A stretch of DNA of 64,000 bases from Staphylococcus kloosii (GTDB lineage Bacteria; Bacillota; Bacilli; Staphylococcales; Staphylococcaceae): positions 496,001 to 560,000 of the forward strand of contig NZ_CP027846.1 of NCBI RefSeq assembly GCF_003019255.1, given 5' to 3'. The notes below the pieces were generated by a model. That model had not been told where the DNA came from, did no database searches, and was given only the letters and a program-made list of their open reading frames with translations. Shown here one piece after another: positions 33,468 through 42,734 of the stretch (the stretch's first letter is position 1; every line of letters starts with the position of its first letter). The translations under genes and the position numbers were made by a program.

Positions 33468-34232
33468 ATGAAAAAGATCGCTACAGCTACAATAGCAACA
33501 GCAGGTATCGCAACTTTAGGAATGGCACATCATCATGCTGACGCAGCAGAAAATAACGGGCAAGGTGCATATAACCCAAACGATGCATCATCTTATAGCT
33601 ACTCATATAATATAGACCAACAAGGTAACTATCATTACAAATGGCAAGGTAATTGGAGTCCAAACCAAGCACAACAAGGTCAACAAAATCAACAAGCGCA
33701 ACAAGGACAAGTTGAACAACAAAACAACCAAGGTCAACAAAACTATAGCTACAATTATGGTACAAACAACCAAACACAATCTTATACAGCTAATAACGCT
33801 GGCGGAAAAGGTGCATCTTACAGCACATCAGACAAAAACGTAAAAGTACAAACACAAAGTGCACCTCAATCAAATGATGGTTCAACAGCATTTGCAGGTA
33901 AATCATCAGGTGGTGGCAACGCTTATGATGCAGGACAATGTACTTACTACGTTTACGATAAAGTAGGCGGAAAAATTGGTTCTGACTGGGGTAACGCTAG
34001 TAACTGGGCAAACAAAGCTGCTCAATCTGGTTACACAGTAGATAATACACCTAAATCAGGTTCAATCCTACAAACTTCACAAGGTGCTTATGGCCATGTT
34101 GCATACGTAGATAGTGTAAGCAGCGACGGTTCAGTAAAAGTATCAGAAATGAACTATGGTAAAGGACCTGGCGTTGTAACTTCACGTACAATTTCTGCAA
34201 GCGAAGCAGGTTCATATAACTATATTAAATAA
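33468..34232 (+). CDS. ssaA: Secreted CHAP-domain amidase, SsaA-like
   Basis: 254 residues. A signal peptide ends at about ADA (26). A Gln/Asn/Tyr-rich linker (about 40-135) is followed by a C-terminal CHAP domain with catalytic Cys158 in GQCTYYVY, His210 in GHVAYV and Glu227 in VSEMNYG. It is expected to cleave peptidoglycan cross-bridges or stem peptides outside the cell, as for staphylococcal SsaA. TGGAGG precedes the ATG. Staphylococci have several ssaA paralogues; which one this is cannot be decided. Confidence 0.88.
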   Translation: MKKIATATIATAGIATLGMAHHHADAAENNGQGAYNPNDASSYSYSYNIDQQGNYHYKWQGNWSPNQAQQGQQNQQAQQGQVEQQNNQGQQNYSYNYGTNNQTQSYTANNAGGKGASYSTSDKNVKVQTQSAPQSNDGSTAFAGKSSGGGNAYDAGQCTYYVYDKVGGKIGSDWGNASNWANKAAQSGYTVDNTPKSGSILQTSQGAYGHVAYVDSVSSDGSVKVSEMNYGKGPGVVTSRTISASEAGSYNYIK

Positions 34233-34246
34233 GCAATAACGCATTT

Positions 34247-34281
34247 CCCGTAAATTCTTGAGTGAATTTACGGGATTTTTT
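34247..34281 (+). terminator. Terminator after the ssaA-like gene
   Basis: CCCGTAAATTC and GAATTTACGGG form an 11-bp stem with a 6-base loop, then ATTTTTT. Confidence 0.93.
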
Positions 34282-34487
34282 GTGAGTTTAGGAATAAAAA
34301 GGGAGAAAGGCTAATAAAAAAGTAAAAAGGTATAAAATGTAATGAAAATAGTAAAAAATAGAAAAGATAAATCGCTATAATAATAAGTGTATAGCTATAT
34401 AAGATCCAAATTTCAGTGAATAATAACTTCCAAAAATTTTTACTGACATAAATACATCAAAGTGACCTAACAACAGGAGGAAAATTT

Positions 34488-35375
34488 ATGTTTAAAAAAT
34501 CTATAGTAACTTCATTAAGTGTTTCAGCTTTATTATTAACTGCTGCTCAAGCAAATGCAGAAGAAAATAGTCAAAGTGAAGTATCAAAAGTACCAACTAA
34601 TGTACAAGCCGAGGCTAAAAATGGAGTAAATGAAGATAAATCAAAAGCTAGTTCAGATAAAGTGGCTAAAGATGTTGTATCGCCTGAAGAAAAAGCTAAA
34701 GACGAAAAAGCAGATGATAAAAAAGCTAGTGATGTTACGAAAAGTTCATCAGTAGCATCACCAAAATCAAATGATACTGGAGACAAACCTGCAGCGAAAG
34801 GAACGGAGGATTCTAAATCTAATAATTCTAACATGACAGGTTCAAATGCTGCTGATGCAAAAGGTAAAGCGTCACAACCAGTTGAACCAAATAAACCAAC
34901 TGTGAAAGCAGATGCACCTATGGTATCTACACCAAAAGCAGCTGAACCAAAGGTAGTTGAGCCTAAATCTGTTACTCCAAAAGCAGTGGAACCAAAAGCA
35001 GTAGAACCAAAAGCGAAAGAAACTCCAAAAGCATCAACTAGTACAAAAGCAAAAGAAGCACCAAAAGCTAAAACTACAACTAGCGTTAAGAAAGACGTTA
35101 AAACAGTAAGTAAGACAACTGTTAAAAAAGATGCATCAAAAGCTGCTGTGAAACCAGCAAACACTAAAGTAGCTGCAGCCAATAAAGCGACAGCTAAAAC
35201 TGATAAAGCTAAAAAAGCAGACCAAAAAGTTAAAGCAACTCAAAAGAAAGCCAAACAATTACCTAAAACAGGTAGCGCACAATCTGGTGTGTTAGTTACT
35301 GTAGGTTCATTATTTATTGCTGGATTAACATTCTTATCAACACGTTTATTCAGAAGTAAAAAATCAAATATGTAA
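34488..35375 (+). CDS. LPXTG cell-wall-anchored Lys/Ala-rich surface protein
   Basis: 295 residues. A signal peptide ends at ANA-EE (about 24). A low-complexity region rich in Lys, Ala, Ser, Thr and Pro follows, with short repeats such as PKAVEPK and AKTTTSVKK. The C-terminus is a sortase signal: LPKTG (258-262), a hydrophobic segment and the basic tail RLFRSKK. No folded adhesin domain is visible, so it may be a wall spacer or a ligand-binding disordered protein. CAGGAGG precedes the ATG. No close named homologue recognised. Confidence 0.85.
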   Translation: MFKKSIVTSLSVSALLLTAAQANAEENSQSEVSKVPTNVQAEAKNGVNEDKSKASSDKVAKDVVSPEEKAKDEKADDKKASDVTKSSSVASPKSNDTGDKPAAKGTEDSKSNNSNMTGSNAADAKGKASQPVEPNKPTVKADAPMVSTPKAAEPKVVEPKSVTPKAVEPKAVEPKAKETPKASTSTKAKEAPKAKTTTSVKKDVKTVSKTTVKKDASKAAVKPANTKVAAANKATAKTDKAKKADQKVKATQKKAKQLPKTGSAQSGVLVTVGSLFIAGLTFLSTRLFRSKKSNM

Positions 35376-35385
35376 TAGATTTTAT

Positions 35386-35416
35386 AGCTAGCAGGGTTAT
35401 CCTGTTAGCTTTTTGT
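35386..35416 (+). terminator. Terminator after the LPXTG gene
   Basis: AGCTAGCAGG pairs with CCTGTTAGCT (one wobble) and is followed by TTTTG. Confidence 0.85.
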
Positions 35417-35541
35417 TTTAACATTGTGTTTTTTACTAAATCTTGCTTATTTTTTAGGTCATTGTCAGACTCGGTCACTTTTGGCTCAGTAATGGTTATA
35501 ATATTCCTCTGATAGAAATAATTTTTGGGAGAGACATTACT

Positions 35542-35595
35542 ATGAACAAACTGCTACATACACCAACAATCATGAAAATTATAGAGGTACATTAA
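35542..35595 (+). CDS. Possible 17-aa upstream peptide
   Basis: ATG at 35542 with GGGAGAG eight bases upstream; stop TAA one base before the ATG of the next gene. The peptide (MNKLLHTPTIMKIIEVH) has no recognisable feature. The good ribosome site and tight junction suggest translational coupling to the membrane-protein gene. A chance frame remains possible. Confidence 0.4.
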   Translation: MNKLLHTPTIMKIIEVH

Positions 35596-35596
35596 T

Positions 35597-37093
35597 ATGA
35601 TGCCAATGAAGTCGGGAATCATTAAATACTATAGTTTTTGTTTCTTGTTTTACTTGGTTTTTGTCATGTGGGTACCACTCGTGCATAGTGATTGGCAATG
35701 GCACAGTGTCTACGGTATTAAATTGTTTCACAATAATTTCATAGATATAAATGGACGCTATTTAAGCAATTTATTAGAGTTTTATGCTGTCAGAAGCGAA
35801 ATCATACGTTGGTTAACTTATAGTTTATTTAGTTTATGCACTATTCTCGCAATTGTACAGTTTGTAAAAGTTAAGCAGCGTGCACTGTATTTTATGCTTG
35901 CATTTGCATTAATGCTCATTATTCCACCGACGCTTTTTAGACATACGTATGGTTGGTTTGAAGGATTTTATAATTATGTGCCGGCAACAGCATGTATGAT
36001 ATATAGTTTATGGTATGTTGTGACAACTTTTGATAAATATTTCGTATTTACTAAAAGACATCATATTATTTATTATATTGTAAGTATTAGTGGGCAACTA
36101 TTTTTGGAGCAAGTGACACTTTTTAACGTTATATTAATAATCGGAGCACTAATTATTTGTAGTTTTCGATATAATCGAATGCATCCAAAGTTAGTATTAG
36201 GTGGTTTATTAACATTAATAGGTACGATTGTAATGTATGCACATACTTCCTACGATAAATTGTATGGATCGATTAAAATACCTCATAGTAGTAATGAAGT
36301 TCTGACTTTAGCATTACGTAGTTATCAAAATTTAACGATATCTATTACTAATGGTATGTTTTTTAACAATATTATTATTTTAACCCTCATTACAATTGTA
36401 CTTATTGTACTGCTAATGCAAAGCTCGGATTTTCAAAGCGTAGGACTTTGGGAAAAGATTATTATTTACAGTGGGCTAGTTATTTTTCAATGTTATGCCA
36501 TTATTATTTACCAAAATTTCAACTTTAGACAGTATGATAACTTTATAGTTCTAAATGCCTTTAATTTTATAATAGTGCTTATATTTTTAGTGTCTACTAT
36601 GCTGACGGTGAATCATCTTGAAGTTGCGAAGTATGTGAAACGAATGCTCTATATTTTAAGTAGTACATTAATTTTTCTTATGGTGTCGTTTAGTTTTTAT
36701 AATGAAATTGAGCAAGGCTATTTTTACATAACTTACGTTATATGGGTGGTCCTGTTATTAATATTATTATCGCAAGTTGAATTGAACAGGAAATGGATTA
36801 TATTTGCTGTGAACTTTGTTGTAACTATAATATGTTGCACATACATTTGTATTATGTTTTATGTAGATTACACGAATGATACACGTATTGGTCAACTTAA
36901 ATATGATTATCACCATGACCCTTTAGCCACTTCATATAAAGTTGAAAAATTACCGTTCGAACAATTTTTACAACAACCAACGCCTAAAAATAAAAAATAT
37001 GAAAAGTTATTTAAACAATATTGGAATATTCCCCAGGATATAAAAATTAAATTTGTCCCTTACCATAGCGTGAAAAGGGACGACGATATTTAG
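35597..37093 (+). CDS. Polytopic membrane protein, DUF6056-like
   Basis: 498 residues with about eleven or twelve membrane segments and a soluble C-terminal tail of about 70 residues. The first outer loop, DWQWHSVYGIKLFHN then INGRYLSNLLEF, with acidic and aromatic residues and NGRYL, recalls DUF6056 and GT-C-type lipid-linked glycosyltransferases. Membership is tentative. A role in modifying surface polymers would fit its place after surface-protein genes, but this is inference. AGAGG precedes the ATG. Confidence 0.7.
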   Translation: MMPMKSGIIKYYSFCFLFYLVFVMWVPLVHSDWQWHSVYGIKLFHNNFIDINGRYLSNLLEFYAVRSEIIRWLTYSLFSLCTILAIVQFVKVKQRALYFMLAFALMLIIPPTLFRHTYGWFEGFYNYVPATACMIYSLWYVVTTFDKYFVFTKRHHIIYYIVSISGQLFLEQVTLFNVILIIGALIICSFRYNRMHPKLVLGGLLTLIGTIVMYAHTSYDKLYGSIKIPHSSNEVLTLALRSYQNLTISITNGMFFNNIIILTLITIVLIVLLMQSSDFQSVGLWEKIIIYSGLVIFQCYAIIIYQNFNFRQYDNFIVLNAFNFIIVLIFLVSTMLTVNHLEVAKYVKRMLYILSSTLIFLMVSFSFYNEIEQGYFYITYVIWVVLLLILLSQVELNRKWIIFAVNFVVTIICCTYICIMFYVDYTNDTRIGQLKYDYHHDPLATSYKVEKLPFEQFLQQPTPKNKKYEKLFKQYWNIPQDIKIKFVPYHSVKRDDDI

Positions 37094-37130
37094 TCAAATA
37101 AATTTTTGGAAAGCAATCTAAAATAGAGGC

Positions 37131-37163
37131 TGTGACAGTTAGATGTCGCAACCTCTATTTTTT
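37131..37163. terminator. Bidirectional terminator
   Basis: AATAGAGG pairs with CCTCTATT, with an inner TGACA/TGTCG partial stem, followed by TTTTTT. Confidence 0.85.
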
Positions 37164-37176
37164 GTATACATTAAAT

Positions 37177-38148
37177 TTAATGAAATTGGTAAATGTTATG
37201 TCCTTTAGCAAAACCGCGCGCAGTGAATAACCAAGAATCGCCACCTGCTTCAATATCATTCGCACATATAATAAGTTGATCTGTGCCAGGAATAAATGCT
37301 GGGTGTGTCGATCTAAGCATATGACCTTCGTCTCTGTTAGGCATCAAAATTTGGCCGATTGGGTAACCACGTTTGTTAAATACCAATACTCTGCCTTGAC
37401 CATACATAGCGACGTAAAGGTTATCGTCACTATCGATGCAACATGAATCTGGACCTTCATGACCTGTGAAATAGTAAGGAATAGAAGCGCCAAATGGTGC
37501 GATAGAAACACCGTCTTCGAGTAACTCAATACGATGTAAACGGTTGGCGTTTGTTTCAGTGACCCATAACACTGATTCGTCAGTACTTAACGCTACACCA
37601 TTTGCTACGGATATATTTTGTATCACAGGCGTCACAGTTTGATGGTCTGGTGAAACGTAATAGACACCACCTTGTGGGTTCGTAGAATATCCACGGAAGT
37701 CAGTAAAGTAAAAACCACCTTTACTATCAAAAACAAGGTCGTCTACGCAATATTCAGTCGTAATATCATTAATAACATCTTCGAAATTATTGCCAGCATC
37801 ATCTACTGCATAGATGCCACCGCTACTTTCAAAATCACCTAAATAACACACGTAAAGTTTGCCGTTTTTATGAATTTTCACAGCGGCAGGGTTTGTTTTT
37901 GTGGATTGAAAAACCGTAGAAACTTGTCTTTCTGGTAAGTCTACGCGAAAAACTTTGCCACCAAAAACCTCGCATAGAAATAAATTATGTGCTCTATCGA
38001 AACATAATCCTTCTAATTGTAAGCCTTCATCTGAAATTTTAACCCATGGTTCAGCTGTAATTGTTTGTAATTCACTTTCGTTAATAATTGGTACTGCCGA
38101 TTTAGAAGCACCTTTATAAGTTAACGTAGGTAAATTTTGTTCTGACAT
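37177..38148 (-). CDS. drp35: Drp35 lactonase
   Basis: About 323 residues, an SMP-30/gluconolactonase-type six-bladed propeller. It matches remembered S. aureus Drp35 (drug-responsive protein, a calcium-dependent lactonase) across whole blocks: SELQTITAEPW, FDSKGGFYFTDFRGYSTNP, GHEGPDSCCIDSDDNLYVA, and VLVFNKRGYPIGQIL. Drp35 is induced by cell-wall-active drugs in S. aureus. The start at 38148 is preferred because AAGGGG lies nine bases upstream; an ATG at 38157 abuts that site. Confidence 0.93.
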   Translation of the reverse strand: MSEQNLPTLTYKGASKSAVPIINESELQTITAEPWVKISDEGLQLEGLCFDRAHNLFLCEVFGGKVFRVDLPERQVSTVFQSTKTNPAAVKIHKNGKLYVCYLGDFESSGGIYAVDDAGNNFEDVINDITTEYCVDDLVFDSKGGFYFTDFRGYSTNPQGGVYYVSPDHQTVTPVIQNISVANGVALSTDESVLWVTETNANRLHRIELLEDGVSIAPFGASIPYYFTGHEGPDSCCIDSDDNLYVAMYGQGRVLVFNKRGYPIGQILMPNRDEGHMLRSTHPAFIPGTDQLIICANDIEAGGDSWLFTARGFAKGHNIYQFH

Positions 38149-38271
38149 TATATTCATCCCCTTAAAATATTGTGAAATAACTTGTTATGTAATTTGAAAT
38201 TGTGCATTCAAGCCGAGTATAAAGCAATTTTTAGCAAAATGCTAACGCGAAAAAACATAGTGAACAATATA

Positions 38272-38343
38272 ATTACACTTTGAACATGAAGTGTAATATG
38301 TTAAAGTGTAGTGAATACTTCACAAATAATAATTGTGAAGTAT
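38272..38343. promoter_or_regulatory. Two inverted repeats, candidate RpiR operators
   Basis: Repeat 1 (38272-38297): ATTACACTT and AAGTGTAAT around 8 bases. Repeat 2 (38315-38343): ATACTTCACAA and TTGTGAAGTAT around 7 bases. They lie between drp35 and the YfcC operon, which encodes its own RpiR-type regulator. Assignment to that regulator is inference. Confidence 0.55.
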
Positions 38344-38359
38344 AAAAATTCATTTACTT

Positions 38360-38373
38360 TGTAAGCGCTTACT
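38360..38373 (+). promoter_or_regulatory. cre site before the YfcC operon
   Basis: TGTAAGCGCTTACT is an almost perfectly symmetric CcpA site about 23 bases before the ATG. Its location fits repression by roadblock or promoter occlusion. Confidence 0.82.
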
Positions 38374-38395
38374 CAATTTAAAAGGGGCTGTCACT

Positions 38396-39778
38396 ATGAA
38401 AAAGAAGTTAAATATGCCGAATACGTTTGTAATATTATTCGTTATTCTGATAATAGTTTGGCTGTTGAGTTTTATCATTCCATCTGGTGAATTCAAAACG
38501 ACTGGTAGTAACCATACAGTTGTGCCAGGTAGTTTTAAATATATTAATGGTGGATTTTTAAACGTCATGGATTTGTTTATGTCGATTCCGAAAGGTTTAA
38601 TTGATACTTCTGATTTAGTGTTTTTAGTATTAATTATGGGTGGGGCAGTAGCAGTTATTGAAAAGCAAGGAACTTTTAATTCAGCGGTTCAAAAACTCGT
38701 AGATAAAACCGGTGGCAATATATATTTATTAATTATTGTAGTTGGTATTACTTTTGGTTTAATACACGCATTTGGTGTTAGTGCCAATGCAGTTATTGCT
38801 TTTATTCCGTTAGGCGTTATCTTGGCACGCAAGTTGAATCTTGATGCGATAGCCGGCGTAGCAATCGTATATTTGAGTTACTATGTTGGTGCAGTTGCGC
38901 CGATATTCGATCCGATAGCTTTAGGTGTTGCACAAACGATAGCTAAGTTACCAATATTCTCTGGAACGATGTTACGTGTTTATATGTTCATAGTATTTAT
39001 GATTGTGACATTGTTGTATGTGATGCATTACGTAAGAAAGATATCTAAAGATCCGAGTAAGAGTATTATGGGTAAACAACGATTCCAAAAAGATGTCGTC
39101 GATGAGGGAGTAGAAGCTCGTTCGAACTTCACAATGGCGCATAAAATAATCATCATATTATTCTTTGCGGCTATATTAGTCTTTGTTTATGGTTCTCTAC
39201 AATTAGGTTGGGGCGTTAATCAATTGTCAGCACTATTTTTAATTGATGGTATTTTAACGGCAATTGTTGCGCGACAAACGCCGAATGAATTTATAGAAAC
39301 CTTTATGACAGGCGCGAAAAACATTTTATTTGGTGCTTTGATTATCGGAGTGGCTCGTTCTATTACTGTGCTGATGCAAGACGCTAAAATTTTAGACACA
39401 TTAGTTAATGGACTCTTTATTCCATTAAGTCATTTACCGCCGATGTTAGGTGCGGTAGCAATGTTTATTTTCAACGTATTATTCAATTTAATCGTACCTT
39501 CTGGTAGTGGTCAAGCAGCGGTAGTTATGCCTTTAATGACACCGTTAGCAGACGTGTTGCACATTTCAAGGCAAACTGCCGTTATCGCCTTCAAATTAGG
39601 CGACGGTATTACTAATATGATTACGCCAGTGTCTGGTACTTTAATGGCTATATTAGCAGTAGGTGGCGTACCTTTCGCGAAATGGGTAAGATTTGCTTTT
39701 CCATTAGTAATTATATGGTCAATTATTGCAATCATCTTTGTCATCATAGCAGTACTGATTAATTACGGACCAGCATAA
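38396..39778 (+). CDS. YfcC/DcuC-family carrier
   Basis: 460 residues, about twelve membrane segments. Family motifs include FIIPSGEF near the N-terminus, IPLGVILARKL, VPSGSGQAAVVMPLMTPLAD and DGITNMITPVSGTLMAIL. Relatives transport C4-dicarboxylates, arginine/ornithine or small peptides. AAAGGGG precedes the ATG, and a cre site lies just upstream. It heads a four-gene operon with two Zn-type hydrolases and an RpiR regulator, so it likely imports an acylated or peptide-like amino-acid compound. Confidence 0.85.
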   Translation: MKKKLNMPNTFVILFVILIIVWLLSFIIPSGEFKTTGSNHTVVPGSFKYINGGFLNVMDLFMSIPKGLIDTSDLVFLVLIMGGAVAVIEKQGTFNSAVQKLVDKTGGNIYLLIIVVGITFGLIHAFGVSANAVIAFIPLGVILARKLNLDAIAGVAIVYLSYYVGAVAPIFDPIALGVAQTIAKLPIFSGTMLRVYMFIVFMIVTLLYVMHYVRKISKDPSKSIMGKQRFQKDVVDEGVEARSNFTMAHKIIIILFFAAILVFVYGSLQLGWGVNQLSALFLIDGILTAIVARQTPNEFIETFMTGAKNILFGALIIGVARSITVLMQDAKILDTLVNGLFIPLSHLPPMLGAVAMFIFNVLFNLIVPSGSGQAAVVMPLMTPLADVLHISRQTAVIAFKLGDGITNMITPVSGTLMAILAVGGVPFAKWVRFAFPLVIIWSIIAIIFVIIAVLINYGPA

Positions 39779-39805
39779 TAACAATTAATAGGAAGGTGCA
39801 AAATA

Positions 39806-40690
39806 ATGAAAACAGTAACATATCAAGATCCTAGTTTATCAACATATGATATATATGAGTTTGGTGATGGTGAAGGAACTGAAGTCGTTATCACGGCAGG
39901 TATTCATGGTGTAGAACAAACAGCGATTTATGTAGCGCGTCAGTTTGTTAAATATTTTGAAGACCATGGCGCAAACGGTAAGGTTAAAATTATTCCAGTT
40001 TGTAATCAAGCAGCTTATTTTAATCGTACGCGTACGTCGCCATATGACCAATTAGATTTAAACCGTATCTTCCCGGGTGATGCGCATGGCTCACAATCTA
40101 TGCAGTTAGCACATAGTATTTGGCAAGATACACGAGATGCTGACTATATTATCGACTTACATTGCTGTGGTCAGCATGGTTCAACATATGTAATGTCGCT
40201 CTTTAGTCAATTTGAACATCAGGTTGGTTTAGCAAAATTATTAGGTTTTTCTGATGTGGTACATTCCGGTGGTGCGAGAGGTCAATTGTTTTTAGAAGCA
40301 TGTGAAGCAGGACAACAAGCGCTCTTAGTTGAGTTAAAAGGAGGCCAGCCTGACGGTATGATTGATTTTGATGCCGCAGAAAAATGTTTTAAACAATTGC
40401 TTAACTTTTTCAAGTATACTGGCAATATCTCAACTACTGAGTCTGATAAAATTGTAGAAGTACATCCTGTCCGTTTTCACGAAAGTATGACGACCTTGAA
40501 AGCTGAACATCATGGATTATTTGTACCTTATGTTAATTCGGGCGTTCATTATGAACAAGGTACGATTCTTGGTAAACTAAATAATGAAAATATAACAGCA
40601 CCATTTGATTGCTATATTGCAGCAATTAATTATCCAAGATATTGTTTTGCTGGGGAAAGAATGGTGCGTATCGCACAAATTAAAAACTGA
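39806..40690 (+). CDS. Succinylglutamate desuccinylase/aspartoacylase-family deacylase
   Basis: A 294-residue zinc carboxypeptidase-fold enzyme. Zinc ligands are suggested by AGIHGVEQ (His, Glu) and DLHCC (His); substrate-binding Arg/Asn occur in DLNRIFPG. The C-terminal beta domain ends with RMVRIAQIKN. Family members release an acyl group from N-acyl amino acids. It sits 27 bases after the transporter gene with AGGAAGG upstream, so import and deacylation are coupled. Confidence 0.84.
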   Translation: MKTVTYQDPSLSTYDIYEFGDGEGTEVVITAGIHGVEQTAIYVARQFVKYFEDHGANGKVKIIPVCNQAAYFNRTRTSPYDQLDLNRIFPGDAHGSQSMQLAHSIWQDTRDADYIIDLHCCGQHGSTYVMSLFSQFEHQVGLAKLLGFSDVVHSGGARGQLFLEACEAGQQALLVELKGGQPDGMIDFDAAEKCFKQLLNFFKYTGNISTTESDKIVEVHPVRFHESMTTLKAEHHGLFVPYVNSGVHYEQGTILGKLNNENITAPFDCYIAAINYPRYCFAGERMVRIAQIKN

Positions 40691-40708
40691 CGTTTTGGAG
40701 GAGCTTAA

Positions 40709-41530
40709 ATGGCAAAAGATATCATTAAGGCAATTGAAGAACAATATGACGCTTTATCAGCCGGAAAGAAAAAAGTTGCAACATATATTTTGAATTATAC
40801 AAAGACAAGTAGTTATATGACATTAGCTGAATTACAAAAAGCCACACAAGTAAGTGAAGCGACAATAATTCGTTTTGCATATACTGTAGGTTTTGCTGGA
40901 TATACGGAAATGCAAAATGCGATTAGAGCTTATGTGTTTGATACGGAATCAAAGACTGAGCCTAATACGTCATCCATACTTGCGCCTATGAACCAAGATA
41001 TTACATTAATTCAAGATGTGGCGGCATCATTAGATGAACAAGCGGTAAACTATGCTATGCAATTAATCCATGATGCACAATACGTGTATATTGTTGGCAA
41101 CAATACGTCATATGGTGCAGCACACTGGTTTGGTTATGTGTTAGGTACGTATAAATCAAATGTCACTGTCGTAACGAAACAACATATGAATAAATATTTA
41201 TTAGATATGCAGCCTAATGATGTAGTCGTTGCCATTTCTTTTCCTAGATACCATAAAGATACAACGGCATTTATAAAAAATGCTGTGAAGCAACAAGCGC
41301 GTATTATTAGTATTACAGATAACCAAGTTTCTCCAATATATAAAATGGCTGATTCGGTATTTTTCGCGAAAACAAATAGGGACGTTAGTGGTTATAACGA
41401 AATAGCGCCGATAATTAGTTTGCTTAATGTTATCATCACACAATTTAGAGAAAATTATAGTGATGAAGTAAAAGAACGTATTCAACAATTAGAACAATTA
41501 AATGATGAAAATCAAGATTTAGTGGAATAG
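40709..41530 (+). CDS. MurR/RpiR-family transcriptional regulator
   Basis: 273 residues. An N-terminal HTH_6 domain (about 1-75; TLAELQKATQVSEATIIRFAY) is followed by a SIS sugar-phosphate-type domain (about 125-255; YIVGNNTSYGAAHWFGYV). Family members sense a phosphorylated or small metabolite. GGAGG precedes the ATG, 18 bases after the deacylase stop. Its presence inside the operon and paired inverted repeats upstream suggest local autoregulation; the effector is unknown. Confidence 0.88.
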   Translation: MAKDIIKAIEEQYDALSAGKKKVATYILNYTKTSSYMTLAELQKATQVSEATIIRFAYTVGFAGYTEMQNAIRAYVFDTESKTEPNTSSILAPMNQDITLIQDVAASLDEQAVNYAMQLIHDAQYVYIVGNNTSYGAAHWFGYVLGTYKSNVTVVTKQHMNKYLLDMQPNDVVVAISFPRYHKDTTAFIKNAVKQQARIISITDNQVSPIYKMADSVFFAKTNRDVSGYNEIAPIISLLNVIITQFRENYSDEVKERIQQLEQLNDENQDLVE

Positions 41531-41542
41531 GAGTGAAGTGAT

Positions 41543-42670
41543 TTGTCACGAATAAAGGACTATATTTCTGAACATGAAGCAGATATTATTGCAGATATAA
41601 AAGCCCTCGTGCAAAAACAGTCACCAACAGCACATAAAGAGGCTGTCGATGAAGCAGGGGTATGGATTCAAGATAAAATCAAAAGTTATTTAGATATTGA
41701 ACTAGAAATCATCGAACAACAAGAGACCGGTAACCATATTCGTTTTCATATAGGTGAAGGCGATGAACAAATATTAGTAAGTGGGCATTTTGATACAGTA
41801 TGGGATTTTGATGATTTAGAACTGATCGAAGATGCTGATACCATATATGGACCTGGTGTTATCGATATGAAAACTGGTGTCGTTCAGGTGCTATGGGCGT
41901 TACGTGCTTTAAAAGAACAAAATATCACTACCAACAAAAAAATTGTCGTCCTCTTCAACGGAGATCATGAAGGTATTGCGTCGCCAACTTCTAGACCTTA
42001 TATCGAAGAAGAAGCGCGTAACAGTGCTTATGGTTTAGTTGCTGAAGCGGCCACTGGTGAAAGTGGTGCGTTAAAAACTTTCCGAAAAGGGATTTATCGC
42101 TATACGATAGATTTTAAAGGTGTGAGTTCTCATGCTGGTAATGATCATCAAGCAGGTGAAAGTGCCATATTAGAAGCGGCTTATTTTATTCAACGTTTAG
42201 AAAGTTTAACGGATTATGATACAGGCACTACAGTTAACGTTGGTACAATCACAGGTGGTACTGGAATAAATGTTAGACCAGATAGCGCTCAAATTAAGGT
42301 CGATGTCCGCGTGAATAACAACGATGAAGGTAAAAAAATAGATGAGCGTATTCAAAGTCTAGAAGCACAAAATGCTAAAGTAGAAGTAACGATAAGTGGT
42401 GGACAAGTGAGACCCGTTATGGAAAAAACAACTGCTACTGAGAAGTTATTTGAACAGGCACAAGCATTTGCTCAAGATTTAGATCTTGAATTAGCACAAG
42501 TTGCTGTCGGTGGTGGTAGTGATGGAAGTTTTATAGCTGCACAAGGGACACCGACGTTAGATGGTTTAGGTGGGGTTGGCGGAGGTCCACATGCTCGCAA
42601 TGAACATATTAATAAGACGTATGTAGTTGATAGAACATCACTATTAGCGACGTTGTTTGAACAATTGTAA
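41543..42670 (+). CDS. M20-family metallopeptidase
   Basis: 375 residues. Zinc-site motifs are VSGHFDTVW (His, Asp), GPGVIDMKTG (Asp), NGDHEG (Glu pair region), EAATGESGA and the final GGGPHARNEH (His). A dimerisation domain lies in the middle. It is closest to carboxypeptidase G2-like exopeptidases or deacylases. The start is TTG, with AGGAGTGA six bases upstream and no better in-frame codon. It is the last gene of the YfcC operon, followed by a terminator. Confidence 0.87.
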   Translation: MSRIKDYISEHEADIIADIKALVQKQSPTAHKEAVDEAGVWIQDKIKSYLDIELEIIEQQETGNHIRFHIGEGDEQILVSGHFDTVWDFDDLELIEDADTIYGPGVIDMKTGVVQVLWALRALKEQNITTNKKIVVLFNGDHEGIASPTSRPYIEEEARNSAYGLVAEAATGESGALKTFRKGIYRYTIDFKGVSSHAGNDHQAGESAILEAAYFIQRLESLTDYDTGTTVNVGTITGGTGINVRPDSAQIKVDVRVNNNDEGKKIDERIQSLEAQNAKVEVTISGGQVRPVMEKTTATEKLFEQAQAFAQDLDLELAQVAVGGGSDGSFIAAQGTPTLDGLGGVGGGPHARNEHINKTYVVDRTSLLATLFEQL

Positions 42671-42694
42671 TAAACAGGGAAATTTCTTTTATAA

Positions 42695-42734
42695 AAAATA
42701 GCCTAACAGATATTAACGCCTGCTAGGCTATTTT
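42695..42734. terminator. Bidirectional terminator
   Basis: AAAATAGCCTA pairs with TAGGCTATTTT around an 18-base loop between the M20 gene and the convergent ABC operon. Confidence 0.85.

Noticed and set aside
34571..35182. 203-residue minus-strand open frame opposite the LPXTG gene
   Set aside because: Composition (Phe, Ala, Val, Ser runs) mirrors the Lys/Ala/Pro-rich plus-strand repeats; no ribosome site or independent motif.
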